Positions 7,418 through 14,395 of a DNA stretch of 64,000 nucleotides are shown here, piece after piece. Below the pieces are notes generated by a model that was not told the origin of the DNA, did no database searches, and saw nothing but the letters and a program-made list of their open reading frames with translations. The stretch is from the NCBI GenBank assembly GCA_047602465.1, contig JASGHF010000001.1:1426001-1490000 (forward strand), in the 5' to 3' direction. Position numbers and translations under genes: made by a program. This stretch comes from JADZAI01 sp047602465 (GTDB lineage: Bacteria > Pseudomonadota > Alphaproteobacteria > Micropepsales > Micropepsaceae). The stretch's first letter is position 1, and every line of letters begins with the position of its first letter.

Positions 7418-7717
7418 TTAGCGGCGGAGCAGGACGGCGCCGATCAGCGCGCCGACGCCGGCCGCGATCGCCATCATCTTGATGGGCTCGTCACGCACGC
7501 GTTCGCGCGCCATGTCGATCTTTTCGTCGAGCCAGCCCGAGACGTCAGGCACGCGGCCTGCCAGGCCCTTGATGCCGTCGGCGCCCTGGTCGGCCAGCGT
7601 ATCGACACCGTCGGCCGCGCTGTCGCTGACCGAATGGGCGAAGGATTTGACGTTGTCGCGGATGCGGTCGACCGACTTGTCGAAGCCGGTGCCGTTCTCG
7701 GCGCTTTTGGCAGCCAT
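7418..7717 (-). CDS. DUF883/YqjD-like glycine-zipper protein
   Basis: 99 residues from the ATG at 7717 (MAAKSAENGTGFD). A long hydrophilic helix is followed by RDEPIKMMAIAAGVGALIG, the C-terminal single membrane anchor with Gly zipper seen in the DUF883/ElaB/YqjD group. In E. coli, YqjD and ElaB are stationary-phase inner-membrane proteins that bind ribosomes. It is first in the operon and lies 56 bp downstream of the -10 element of an exact EcfG promoter, which agrees with a stress-induced role. Confidence 0.8.
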   Translation of the reverse strand: MAAKSAENGTGFDKSVDRIRDNVKSFAHSVSDSAADGVDTLADQGADGIKGLAGRVPDVSGWLDEKIDMARERVRDEPIKMMAIAAGVGALIGAVLLRR

Positions 7718-7772
7718 CGGAGATCTCCGTCGTTTGTGTGGTGAGGCGGGATCCAAGACCCTCGCCTCACCT

Positions 7773-7797
7773 AACGAACGTGACCGAAGAAAGTTCC
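7773..7797 (-). promoter_or_regulatory. EcfG promoter of the DUF883-CsbD-PRC operon
   Basis: On the minus strand GGAAC (7793-7797), 16 bases, then CGTT (7773-7776). The five minus-strand genes that follow (7717 down to 5210) are spaced by 18-50 bp with no internal terminator seen, so this one promoter probably controls all of them. Confidence 0.88.
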
Positions 7798-7810
7798 CCG
7801 AAGTTCCTCG

Positions 7811-8593
7811 TCAGCGCTTCACGCCGTGGAAGAAAAGCGCCTGGCCGATCGTCGCCTTCACTGTTTCCGCGAGGAAGGGCTTGGTGATCAGATAAGCGGG
7901 TTCAGGGCGTTCGCCCGAAAGGAGGCGTTCCGGATAGGCGGTGATGAAAATCACCGGCACGTCGAAGCTGCCGAGAATATCGGTCGCGGCGTCGATGCCG
8001 GACGAACCGTCGGCGAGACGCACGTCGGCCAGAACGAGGCCGGGCTTCGTCGCCCTGGCGAGCGCCACAGCCTCGTCGCGCGTCGCCGCGACGCCCGCGA
8101 CGTCATGGCCGAGATCCTTCACCAGCGATTCCAGATCGAGCGCGATGATCGGTTCGTCTTCGATGACGAGAACGTTGGTCGCCAGTTCCGCTTCGATGGC
8201 TGACTGGGCCTCGACGATGGCCGACTGAACGCCGGCCACATCGAGGCCGAGAATGTCGCCGGCCTCGGCGGCGCTGAAGCCTTCGACGGCCGTCAGCAAC
8301 AGCGCCTCGCGATTGCGGGGCGGCAGGGCCTGGAGACGCATGTCCGGCGTCATCTTCGCAAGACCAGGCTGGCCGTGATCGTGGCTGTCGACGCTGGACG
8401 CCCAGATGGCGTGGAACGCCTTGTAAAGCGCCATGCGCGGCGAGGCGGCGGCCGAAAGCTGGCCCTTGTCTTCGAGCAGCGCTTCAAGCGTGGCGCGGAC
8501 ATAGGCATCGCCAGACGCCTGCGAGCCGGTGAGGGCGCGCGCATAGCGTCGCAGATATGGAAGATGAGGAGCGATCATTTTTGCAGTGTTCAT
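7811..8593 (-). CDS. phyR: General stress response regulator PhyR
   Basis: 260 residues from the ATG at 8593. Residues 1-138 are a sigma-factor-like domain (sigma2- and sigma4-like helices, including ALPPRNREALLL). Residues 140-260 are a receiver with E145/D146, phospho-acceptor Asp190 (LADVRLADG), Thr218 and Lys238 (TKPF). Phosphorylated PhyR mimics the sigma factor and pulls the anti-sigma NepR off EcfG. The gene is divergent from nepR-ecfG. Its own upstream region carries an exact EcfG promoter, which implies positive feedback. The start fits a GAGAGA ribosome site 3 bp upstream of the ATG; in-frame codons further upstream would overlap the promoter. Confidence 0.96.
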   Translation of the reverse strand: MNTAKMIAPHLPYLRRYARALTGSQASGDAYVRATLEALLEDKGQLSAAASPRMALYKAFHAIWASSVDSHDHGQPGLAKMTPDMRLQALPPRNREALLLTAVEGFSAAEAGDILGLDVAGVQSAIVEAQSAIEAELATNVLVIEDEPIIALDLESLVKDLGHDVAGVAATRDEAVALARATKPGLVLADVRLADGSSGIDAATDILGSFDVPVIFITAYPERLLSGERPEPAYLITKPFLAETVKATIGQALFFHGVKR

Positions 8594-8619
8594 GGATCTC
8601 TCTTGCGTGACCGGTTGAT

Positions 8620-8644
8620 AACGCCGGGTTCCATGCCCGGTTCC
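8620..8644 (-). promoter_or_regulatory. EcfG promoter of phyR
   Basis: On the minus strand GGAAC (8640-8644), 16 bases, CGTT (8620-8623). The phyR start codon is 27 bp downstream of the -10 element, giving a leader of roughly 20 bases. Confidence 0.9.
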
Positions 8645-8705
8645 ATAGGCGCGATAAAAAGTTCCATCGGACACCCCGAAGGCGGAAATCCGCCTCGTCG
8701 TGGGT

Positions 8706-8730
8706 GGAACCCGTTTTGGTCTAGGGCGTT
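8706..8730 (+). promoter_or_regulatory. EcfG promoter of nepR-ecfG
   Basis: GGAAC (8706-8710), 16 bases, CGTT (8727-8730) on the plus strand. It points at nepR, whose start is 154 bp downstream, leaving an unusually long leader of about 145 bases. It sits 61 bp from the divergent phyR promoter. A small hairpin (GGCGGA-AA-TCCGCC) lies between the two. Confidence 0.88.
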
Positions 8731-8884
8731 CTTCCCCTCGCCGCGTGAGTAGCGGCTTTGGTGGAAAACGCCAGAGAAGACCTCAAGGCTCCGGCCGGGA
8801 ACATGCGGCGAAGGCATGACTTTCCCCAAGGAATCTGGGATTTTTCTGGCTAGTCAGCGGCGCAGGCCGGTCCGAGGTTGAAAG

Positions 8885-9106
8885 ATGATGGATAACGGCG
8901 GCAATGACAGCGCCCGCCCCGGGGGGCCTCCCAAGGCCAGACCCAAGGGCGCCGGCGATTCCAGCCTGCGCGCGCGCCAGAAGGTGATCGGCGCGGGCCT
9001 CAAGCGCCTGTTCGACGATGTCGTGGACGAAAGCGTCCCTGACGACTTCATGGACCTGCTCGCCAAGTTCGACGACGGCGAGACAGGCTCGGGACCGGCC
9101 AGGTGA
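8885..9106 (+). CDS. nepR: Anti-sigma factor NepR
   Basis: 73 residues, with an alternative start one codon later. A disordered Pro/Lys-rich N-terminus is followed by LRARQKVIGAGLKRLFDDVV and VPDDFMDLLAKFD, the two-helix signature of NepR, which clamps EcfG under non-stress conditions and is titrated by PhyR~P. GAGG precedes the start. Its stop overlaps the ecfG GTG by four bases, the usual nepR-ecfG coupling. Confidence 0.94.
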   Translation: MMDNGGNDSARPGGPPKARPKGAGDSSLRARQKVIGAGLKRLFDDVVDESVPDDFMDLLAKFDDGETGSGPAR

Positions 9107-9741
9107 CGGCTCCTCAGACGGTCGCTCGCCCCGCCGTCTTGTCCCCCTCCGCCGACAAGGAATTCCGTGACGGGCTGGTCGAGGCCATCCCCTATGTCCG
9201 CGCCTTCTCGCGCACGCTGTGCGGGGCGAAAGCCGCCGCCGACGATCTTGCGCAGGAAACGCTGACCAAGGCCTGGGCCGCGCGCACGAGCTTTCAGCCA
9301 GGCACCAATCTGAAGGCCTGGCTCTTCATGATTGCGCGCAACCAGTTCTATTCCGAGAAACGCCGCGCATGGCGCAGCGTCGCCTGGGATGAAGAACTCG
9401 CCGATGCAAGGCTCGTCGCGCCGTCGGGACAGCTTCAGCATGTAGAGCTGGGCGATCTGAAGCGGGCGCTGACGAAGATCACGCCGGAACAGCGCGAGGC
9501 GCTGATCCTGGTGGGCGCCGGCGGCCTCTCCTATGAGGAAGCCTCTGTCGTCTGCAACTGCGCCATCGGCACGGTGAAGAGCCGCGTCGCACGCGCCCGG
9601 CAGGCGATCGAGAAGATGCTGACCGGATCGGAAGGCGATGCATTGCCGGCGCGCGCGGATGTCGATAACGGCGACAGCAACGACCTGATCGACGAAGCCC
9701 AGCGAATCGCCCACACCGGAGGCGCGCCGGACGATAAGTGA
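9103..9741 (+). CDS. ecfG: ECF sigma factor EcfG (general stress)
   Basis: 212 residues starting at a GTG that overlaps the nepR stop (GTGA). The sigma2 region is seen at YVRAFSRTLCGAKAAADDLAQETLTKAWAAR (written here in parts: residues about 27-58) with the conserved DDLAQET. The sigma4 HTH lies in LTKITPEQREALILVGAGG through GTVKSRVARAR. ECF15/EcfG sigma factors direct RNA polymerase to GGAAC-N16-CGTT promoters, eight of which occur within 9 kb of this gene. The C-terminal 30 residues are acidic and variable, as in sphingomonad EcfG proteins. Confidence 0.95.
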   Translation: MTAPQTVARPAVLSPSADKEFRDGLVEAIPYVRAFSRTLCGAKAAADDLAQETLTKAWAARTSFQPGTNLKAWLFMIARNQFYSEKRRAWRSVAWDEELADARLVAPSGQLQHVELGDLKRALTKITPEQREALILVGAGGLSYEEASVVCNCAIGTVKSRVARARQAIEKMLTGSEGDALPARADVDNGDSNDLIDEAQRIAHTGGAPDDK

Positions 9742-9762
9742 CGGCGCGCTGGCGCGGGGGCC

Positions 9763-11421
9763 ATGCGCAAAAGCTTCATCATCGCGCTCATCCTTGTGGT
9801 GGTGCCATTTGCGCTGGTCATGGCGGGCCAGGCGGTGTGGCGTCTTGTCAGGTCCCACGAGGCGGCGCGGGACACGCTTGTCGCCGCCGCCGTCGCCTCG
9901 ACGCGGGAGGAGGCGAATATTCTGGCCGGCGCCGAAACGCTGCTGCGGTCGATGGAATCGCAGCAGGCGGTGCGAACGGCCGGGCCTGACTGCGACGACA
10001 CGCTGGCCGCAGCGATCGACGGGCTTTCCTATGTCTCGAACATGTCGCGCCTCGACGCGACGGGCCGTGTGCTGTGTTCGGCCAGGCCGGTCGCCGAAGC
10101 GGTTTGCGATCGCAGCGGGCAGGTCTGGTGGGGACTGCTGCAGGCGCGCCGTGCGTTCATCGTGTCCGAACAGCATGCAGGAGCGAGCACCGGAAAGCCG
10201 GTGCTGACAGCGGCCATTCCGCTGACCACGACCGATGGCGCGCCCGACGGCGCGCTGGCGCTCGGCATCACCGTCGACGTCCTCGCCGGACTGATGCGCG
10301 ACCGCCGGCTGCCGGAAGGCGCGCTGGCGGCGCTGGTGGACCGAGACGGCAAGGTGATCGCGGCGACGAATATGGAGCTGGCGATCGCGCTGTTCAGGTC
10401 GCCGGAGGCCGATGGTACGCTGATGCGGTCCAACGATCCGGACGGGCGGCGCTGGCTCATCGCTCTCGCGCCGATTGCGGCGGGCGATCTGCAGATCGCC
10501 TTCGCGGAGCAGGAATCGGCCCTTTTCACCTGGTCGTATATCGACGTCGCCGCGACCATCGGACTGCCATTGGTGATGGCGGCCGTCATCTTCGTCGCCA
10601 TCTGGTATGCCGCGAACCGTCTGGTGCTGCGATGGATCACCTATCTGGAGCGGGTGGCCCGCGCGTATGGCAAAGGCCATTTCGCGCTGAAACCCGCCGC
10701 CGCAGCCGCCGAGGCGCCGCCCGAGATCCGCACGCTGGCCGGTGCGATGGGGGAGATGGCGGAGAATATCCGCCAGCGCGATGCGAGTCTGCGCCACGCG
10801 CTTGAGCAGCGCACGCTGATGCTGCGCGAGATTCACCATCGGGTGAAGAACAACCTGCAGATCGTCGGCAGCCTCCTGCAGATCGAGGCGCGCGGCGTGA
10901 AGGAGCCGGCAGCGCAGGCGGCGCTGAAACTGACGCAGACGCGCATCAACGCCATTGCGCTCGCCCACCGCGCGCTGGAGGAAGTCGGCGCGCAGACGGT
11001 GGTGAACGTCAACCGCTTGCTGACCGACCTCGCGCAGATGCTGCACGACGCCTTCAGCGCGCAGAGCTATGCCGAAGGCGTGACGGTGAAGGCGCCAGAT
11101 CTTCTGGTCGAAACCGATATCGCCGTGCCGCTGGCGCTGCTGCTGGTGGAGCAGATCGGCGCGATCGCGCGGGGCGCGATCGGGGCCGGGCAGGACAAGC
11201 TGAACCTCAATATCGAGGCGGCGAGCGACGGCACGGCATTGAGCCTGTCGATTTCATACGAGGCGGCAGGGGATGGCGCGGCGCCGAAACTGTCGGCATT
11301 CGCGGAAGCCTATCTGCGGCAGCTGCGCGCCCATCACACGGCAGCGCGCGAGGGCAGCCGTGCCGAGGCGCGCTTCGTCTTCCCGCAGCGCACGGCGTTC
11401 TCCGAGGCCCAACCGCACTGA
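9763..11421 (+). CDS. Membrane HisKA_2 sensor with degenerate ATPase domain (PhyP/PhyK-like)
   Basis: 552 residues. A membrane segment (5-27), a periplasmic sensor of about 240 residues with three Cys, a second membrane segment (about 264-287), a HAMP-like linker, then the HisKA_2 box REIHHRVKNNLQIVGSLLQI with His359 as likely phospho-acceptor. The following region should be the HATPase domain, but the N-box reads LLLVEQIGAIARGA with no Asn, and no DxGxG G1 box is visible. It may therefore not bind ATP normally and could act mainly as a PhyR phosphatase or phosphotransfer protein, as reported for PhyP of Sphingomonas sp. Fr1. It lies 21 bp after ecfG. Confidence 0.85.
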   Translation: MRKSFIIALILVVVPFALVMAGQAVWRLVRSHEAARDTLVAAAVASTREEANILAGAETLLRSMESQQAVRTAGPDCDDTLAAAIDGLSYVSNMSRLDATGRVLCSARPVAEAVCDRSGQVWWGLLQARRAFIVSEQHAGASTGKPVLTAAIPLTTTDGAPDGALALGITVDVLAGLMRDRRLPEGALAALVDRDGKVIAATNMELAIALFRSPEADGTLMRSNDPDGRRWLIALAPIAAGDLQIAFAEQESALFTWSYIDVAATIGLPLVMAAVIFVAIWYAANRLVLRWITYLERVARAYGKGHFALKPAAAAAEAPPEIRTLAGAMGEMAENIRQRDASLRHALEQRTLMLREIHHRVKNNLQIVGSLLQIEARGVKEPAAQAALKLTQTRINAIALAHRALEEVGAQTVVNVNRLLTDLAQMLHDAFSAQSYAEGVTVKAPDLLVETDIAVPLALLLVEQIGAIARGAIGAGQDKLNLNIEAASDGTALSLSISYEAAGDGAAPKLSAFAEAYLRQLRAHHTAAREGSRAEARFVFPQRTAFSEAQPH

Positions 11422-11447
11422 AAAGGCGGCCACGAAGGACCGCCTTT
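11422..11447. terminator. Bidirectional terminator between the sensor gene and the DUF1328 operon
   Basis: AAAGGCGG (11422-11429) pairs with CCGCCTTT (11440-11447) over 8 bp with a 10-base loop. The A/T ends give short T-tracts in both directions, and the genes on either side converge here. Confidence 0.65.
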
Positions 11448-11474
11448 CCATCCCATCGCATCGGTTGACCGAAA

Positions 11475-11648
11475 TCAGGCTACCGGCGGCCTGCGGACAT
11501 AGCCGAAGACCATGCTGGCGAGGAACAGCACCAGGAAGACGACGAACAGGATCTGCGCGACGCCGGCCGAGGCGCTGGCCAGACCGCCGAAGCCGAGCAG
11601 GCCGGCGATCAGCGCGAAGACGAAGAAAACGAATGCCCAGTACAACAT
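11475..11648 (-). CDS. DUF1328 (UPF0391) small membrane protein
   Basis: 57 residues starting MLYWAFVFFVFALIAGLLGF, the standard N-terminus of the DUF1328/YtjA family, with two membrane helices around a small Gly/Ala hinge (GGLASASAGVAQILF). E. coli YtjA is membrane-bound and of unknown role. It is the last gene of a three-gene minus-strand operon under the EcfG promoter at 12048-12072, two bases after the preceding stop codon. Confidence 0.9.
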   Translation of the reverse strand: MLYWAFVFFVFALIAGLLGFGGLASASAGVAQILFVVFLVLFLASMVFGYVRRPPVA

Positions 11649-11650
11649 GA

Positions 11651-11839
11651 TCAGCCTCCCTTGGCGGCGGCGCGGCGCATCGCGCCATGCGGTTTCAATC
11701 TGGCTGCAGGTCTGCGGGATGACGCTGCGGCGGAGCGGGCGCGCGCCGGCGTCCGCTTTCTGGTGAAAGCGTCGATGACGGCATCGACGGCTTTGACGAC
11801 GACGAAGGTCTTTGCGACCGAGAACAACGCTCTCAACAT
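11651..11839 (-). CDS. Small basic protein (62 aa), stress operon member
   Basis: From the ATG at 11839 the product begins MLRALFSVAKTFVVVKAVDA, one short amphipathic or membrane-associated helix, and then turns strongly basic (Arg, Lys and Ala rich, with RARSAAASSRRPAARLK). The function is unknown. It starts 10 bp after the stop of the 48-residue gene and ends just before the DUF1328 gene. The basic tail could contact nucleic acid or lipid head groups, but nothing in the sequence proves this. Confidence 0.62.
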   Translation of the reverse strand: MLRALFSVAKTFVVVKAVDAVIDAFTRKRTPARARSAAASSRRPAARLKPHGAMRRAAAKGG

Positions 11840-11849
11840 GGAATGGCTC

Positions 11850-11996
11850 CTACTTGCCGGCCGCTTCGTCGATGATCTCGCCGATCTTTTCGGCTGGCCC
11901 CTGACGTTCATGTTCGTAGAAGGCGAGGCCCACGCCGGCCGCGACAAGAATGGCGACGCCGAAGGCGATGCCGAGAAATGTCGTTCGATCGTTCAT
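11850..11996 (-). CDS. Small single-pass membrane protein (48 aa), first gene of stress operon
   Basis: 48 residues: MNDRTTFLGIAFGVAILVAA makes a single membrane helix, followed by a charged tail (FYEHERQGPAEKIGEIIDEA). It is too short for usual gene-finder cut-offs. An exact EcfG promoter lies 52 bp upstream, giving a leader of about 45 bases. Position at the head of the operon and clean hydrophobicity support a real gene. No family recognised. Confidence 0.68.
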   Translation of the reverse strand: MNDRTTFLGIAFGVAILVAAGVGLAFYEHERQGPAEKIGEIIDEAAGK

Positions 11997-12047
11997 GTTC
12001 CGCGTCCTTTCATCACGTCCGGCGCAGAACGGCGCCGTCGCGAGTAA

Positions 12048-12072
12048 AACGGCGGAAAGCGAAGCGGGTTCC
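12048..12072 (-). promoter_or_regulatory. EcfG promoter of the three-gene small-protein operon
   Basis: On the minus strand GGAAC (12068-12072), 16 bases, CGTT (12048-12051). The -35 element touches the stop codon of the TspO-like gene, so the operon has its own stress promoter inside the end of the preceding gene. Confidence 0.86.
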
Positions 12073-12815
12073 TATGCCCTGGCGCGGCGAGCCGCGAAAA
12101 CCATGCCGAGAATCGCAACGGCGAGCGCGATGACCGCCCCGGCGATCACGAGGTCCATGGCGGAGCCGGCCTCCCAGCGCCTGGCCGCGACGGCGGCAAG
12201 ACCCCAGATCGCCGCGCCCGCGTAGTAGAACGACCGCGTGCGGCCGGCAGCAAGGATGGCGAGGCCGCCAAACGCGAGCAGCAGCAACAGGGCGACGGTT
12301 GGTTCGCCCAGATCGCCGAAGCTCATGCCCGCGTGCTGCATGGCGGCCGCGATGTTCGCCGCGGCGGCGACGGTGAGCCATCCGGCAAGCAGGCCTGCCC
12401 CGGCGCGCGACAGCAGGCGTTCGATCCCCGCCTGTTCGGAACGGACAGCGCCGCCGAGCGCAAGCAGCGCTGCGGAAAGCCCGGTGAGGATGATCGCCAC
12501 CGAGACGAAGTCGATGGCGAAGCTCTGGACATAGAGCGACCAGAGCGTGTTGGCCGCCATGGCGATGGCGAGGCGGCGGGCGATTTTCACATCCGTCCCG
12601 CGCCAGGCATAGACAGCCGCGTAGGCGATGAGCGTGAGGAAAATGACGCCCCAGATGGAAAAGGCATAACCGGCGGGCGTGACCGAGTTCTCTGTGACCG
12701 CAGAACGCGCGGCGACTTCCGTGCCGATGCCGATGCGCGGCAGGAAGCCGGCGGCGAATTCTGCCAGAGACAAGATCACCAGCGCCGATTTGAGGGAGAT
12801 ATCGCCGAGTTTCAT
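12072..12815 (-). CDS. TspO/MBR-like tryptophan-rich membrane protein
   Basis: 247 residues from the ATG at 12815 (MKLGDISLKSALVILSL). About seven hydrophobic segments are present. The motif TPAGYAFSIWGVIFLTLIAY and the recurring Trp residues (NTLWSLYV, AIWGLAAVAARRWE) fit the larger tryptophan-rich relatives of TspO sometimes annotated as tryptophan-rich sensory proteins. The ligand is unknown; family members bind tetrapyrroles or act in stress signalling. No EcfG site is seen upstream of this gene, although it lies inside the stress island. Confidence 0.72.
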   Translation of the reverse strand: MKLGDISLKSALVILSLAEFAAGFLPRIGIGTEVAARSAVTENSVTPAGYAFSIWGVIFLTLIAYAAVYAWRGTDVKIARRLAIAMAANTLWSLYVQSFAIDFVSVAIILTGLSAALLALGGAVRSEQAGIERLLSRAGAGLLAGWLTVAAAANIAAAMQHAGMSFGDLGEPTVALLLLLAFGGLAILAAGRTRSFYYAGAAIWGLAAVAARRWEAGSAMDLVIAGAVIALAVAILGMVFAARRARA

Positions 12816-12875
12816 GACTGCCTCACGGTTCGCTGCCGCGTTTGCACTTGATGTTCTCAAGCCCCCGCCCATTTG

Positions 12876-12901
12876 GGAACTACGAGGGAACTGCGGACGT
12901 T
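12876..12901 (+). promoter_or_regulatory. EcfG-type promoter of sodB (17-bp spacer)
   Basis: GGAAC (12876-12880), 17 bases, CGTT (12898-12901). The spacer is one base longer than the other sites in the island but within the accepted 16-17 range. The sodB ATG is 29 bp downstream of the -10 box. Confidence 0.72.
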
Positions 12902-12930
12902 AAAACCATAATAGATTGAGGGAAATTCCA

Positions 12931-13524
12931 ATGGCCATCGAACAGTCCAAGCTCGGGTTCGCCCGGGATGCGCTTGAACCGACCATGTCGAAGCAGACCT
13001 TCGACTTTCACTACGGCAAGCATCACGCGACCTATGTGAAGACCGCCAACGAGCTGATCGCCGGCACCAAATACGACAAGATGACGCTGGACGAGCTGGT
13101 GGTCGCGGCGAAGGAAGACGGCGAGAAAAAGCTGTTCAACAATGCCGCGCAGGCCTGGAATCACGATTTCTTCTGGGCTTCGCTGACGCCGGACTACAGG
13201 AAGCCGCCGGAGGCGCTGGCGACGGCGATCGACAAGTCGTTCGGATCGCTCGCCGATTTCGAGACGGCCTTCGTCGAGAAGGGCGCCGGGCATTTCGGTT
13301 CGGGCTGGGTCTGGCTGGTCGCCAAGGACGGCAAGCTGTCGCTGGAGGACACGCATGACGCCGATACGCCCCTGGCGCACGGGAAGACGGCGATCCTCGT
13401 CTGCGATGTCTGGGAGCATGCCTATTATCTCGATGCTCAAAATGACCGGAAGGGCTATCTGAAGAACTTCATCAGCAAGCTCGCCAATTTCGAGCATGCC
13501 GCCGGACTGTTCGCGGCCGCCTGA
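12931..13524 (+). CDS. sodB: Superoxide dismutase, Fe type (possibly cambialistic)
   Basis: 197 residues from the ATG at 12931. Metal ligands are His27, His78 (AWNHDFFW), Asp159 and His163 (DVWEHAYYLDAQNDR). It converts superoxide to oxygen and peroxide in the cytoplasm. The AWNHDFFW context favours iron, but Fe and Mn forms are hard to separate by sequence alone. The gene is monocistronic, with an EcfG-type promoter upstream and a strong terminator downstream, which links oxidative defence to the general stress response. Confidence 0.95.
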   Translation: MAIEQSKLGFARDALEPTMSKQTFDFHYGKHHATYVKTANELIAGTKYDKMTLDELVVAAKEDGEKKLFNNAAQAWNHDFFWASLTPDYRKPPEALATAIDKSFGSLADFETAFVEKGAGHFGSGWVWLVAKDGKLSLEDTHDADTPLAHGKTAILVCDVWEHAYYLDAQNDRKGYLKNFISKLANFEHAAGLFAAA

Positions 13525-13548
13525 AAACCGCTGGAAGCCCGCTTCAGA

Positions 13549-13578
13549 AAAGGCCGCCTTCGACAAGGCGGCCTTTTT
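13549..13578 (+). terminator. Rho-independent terminator of sodB
   Basis: AGGCCGCCTT (13551-13560), loop CGAC, AAGGCGGCCT (13565-13574), then a T-run to 13578. The 10-bp stem is perfect. Confidence 0.92.
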
Positions 13579-13601
13579 CACATTCGCGATGCACCTCAAC
13601 C

Positions 13602-13748
13602 CTATTTCGGCTTCGCCTTCTCGGCGGTGTCCTCGATGGCATTGCCGGTCTTCTTGATGTCGGTGCCGGCGCCCTGGATCGTGTTGCAGGCGGACAGGCC
13701 GATCGTCGCGATCAAGGCGGCGAGGGCGATGGACTTGGACTTCTTCAT
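13602..13748 (-). CDS. Entericidin EcnA/B family lipoprotein
   Basis: 48 residues from the ATG at 13748. A lysine-rich start and hydrophobic signal end in the lipobox LSAC, then NTIQGAGTDIKKTGNAIEDT, the classic entericidin core. These are small cell-envelope lipoproteins; EcnB is a stationary-phase bacteriolytic factor in enterobacteria, but alphaproteobacterial homologues are mainly known as general-stress targets. An exact EcfG promoter lies 58 bp upstream of the start. Confidence 0.93.
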   Translation of the reverse strand: MKKSKSIALAALIATIGLSACNTIQGAGTDIKKTGNAIEDTAEKAKPK

Positions 13749-13805
13749 CTCACAGCTCCTTGGTTCGAACGCCGCGATGCGGCGGGCATCTCTTGCAAGG
13801 CGTGT

Positions 13806-13830
13806 AACGCGGCAGCCTCGTCCGGGTTCC
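13806..13830 (-). promoter_or_regulatory. EcfG promoter of the entericidin gene
   Basis: On the minus strand GGAAC (13826-13830), 16 bases, CGTT (13806-13809). It is back to back with the plus-strand EcfG promoter at 13852-13876. Confidence 0.88.
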
Positions 13831-13851
13831 ATCGGGTTCCATCGAAGCCGT

Positions 13852-13876
13852 GGAACCGGGCGAAGACCCTCGCGTT
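13852..13876 (+). promoter_or_regulatory. EcfG promoter of the two small genes at 13912-14273
   Basis: GGAAC (13852-13856), 16 bases, CGTT (13873-13876). The start codon of the 69-residue gene is 35 bp downstream. Confidence 0.88.
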
Positions 13877-13911
13877 AGGGAAAGGAGCCTCGCACATCCG
13901 GGAGTATTTCG

Positions 13912-14121
13912 ATGTCCGCTCTCTACCGAGCCAGCGTCTATGCCGACCCGCCGGTCTATGCGGCGGGTCATGCCGCCCGCCCCTATGATGTCCCCGGCGC
14001 CGCGATCCGTGGGGGCGTACGCCGCAGAACGAGCTTTTTGTGGCCTGCGGTCTTTTTCATCGGCGGCGGTATGGCGGGTGCGCTGGTGGCGGTCACCATC
14101 GTGCGGGCTGTGCTGAAATGA
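13912..14121 (+). CDS. Small membrane protein (69 aa), stress-regulated
   Basis: Residues 1-40 are polar with several Tyr and Pro (MSALYRASVYADPPVYAAGH); residues 42-66 form a membrane helix with a GGGMAG motif. GGGAG lies eight bases before the ATG. An exact EcfG promoter sits upstream. The topology is probably N-in or N-out single pass; no family recognised. Its stop overlaps the next start codon (ATGA), so the two products are made together and may interact. Confidence 0.72.
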   Translation: MSALYRASVYADPPVYAAGHAARPYDVPGAAIRGGVRRRTSFLWPAVFFIGGGMAGALVAVTIVRAVLK

Positions 14122-14273
14122 GCGGCACCCTGAAATCCGGCCAGCCCAATGGCCCCAAGCAGATCAGCGAAACCCGGGCAAAACAGGGTCGCAGGGGCAT
14201 TCATGTGCTGGCCATTCTGCTGACCTCGCTTGCGCTGGCCATCGTTGCTGCGCTTTTGTTGGGTCTGATCTAG
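14118..14273 (+). CDS. Small tail-anchored membrane protein (51 aa)
   Basis: 51 residues: a polar basic N-terminal half (MSGTLKSGQPNGPKQISETR) and a C-terminal helix of about 23 hydrophobic residues ending in LLLGLI, so it looks like a tail-anchored protein. The ATG overlaps the preceding stop by four bases. It shares the EcfG promoter at 13852-13876. Function unknown. Confidence 0.7.
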   Translation: MSGTLKSGQPNGPKQISETRAKQGRRGIHVLAILLTSLALAIVAALLLGLI

Positions 14274-14395
14274 ATTCCGCAAGTGGAGTACCGATGTCCG
14301 TGACGGCTGCCCTGCCGGCGAGCCCTGCGCTGAGCGGTTGCGGCGTGCGTTCGCAGCGCGCCGCGATGCCTTTACCGGGCGGCTGGGCCTAGCGT

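Noticed and set aside
8854..11046. 730-codon minus-strand reading over the nepR-ecfG-sensor region
   Set aside because: Antisense to three well-supported genes; Arg/His/Gln-rich with no domain pattern.
14294..14392. 32-codon frame with GGAG upstream, before tamA
   Set aside because: Very short, no conserved pattern and in the tamA leader; cannot be distinguished from chance.
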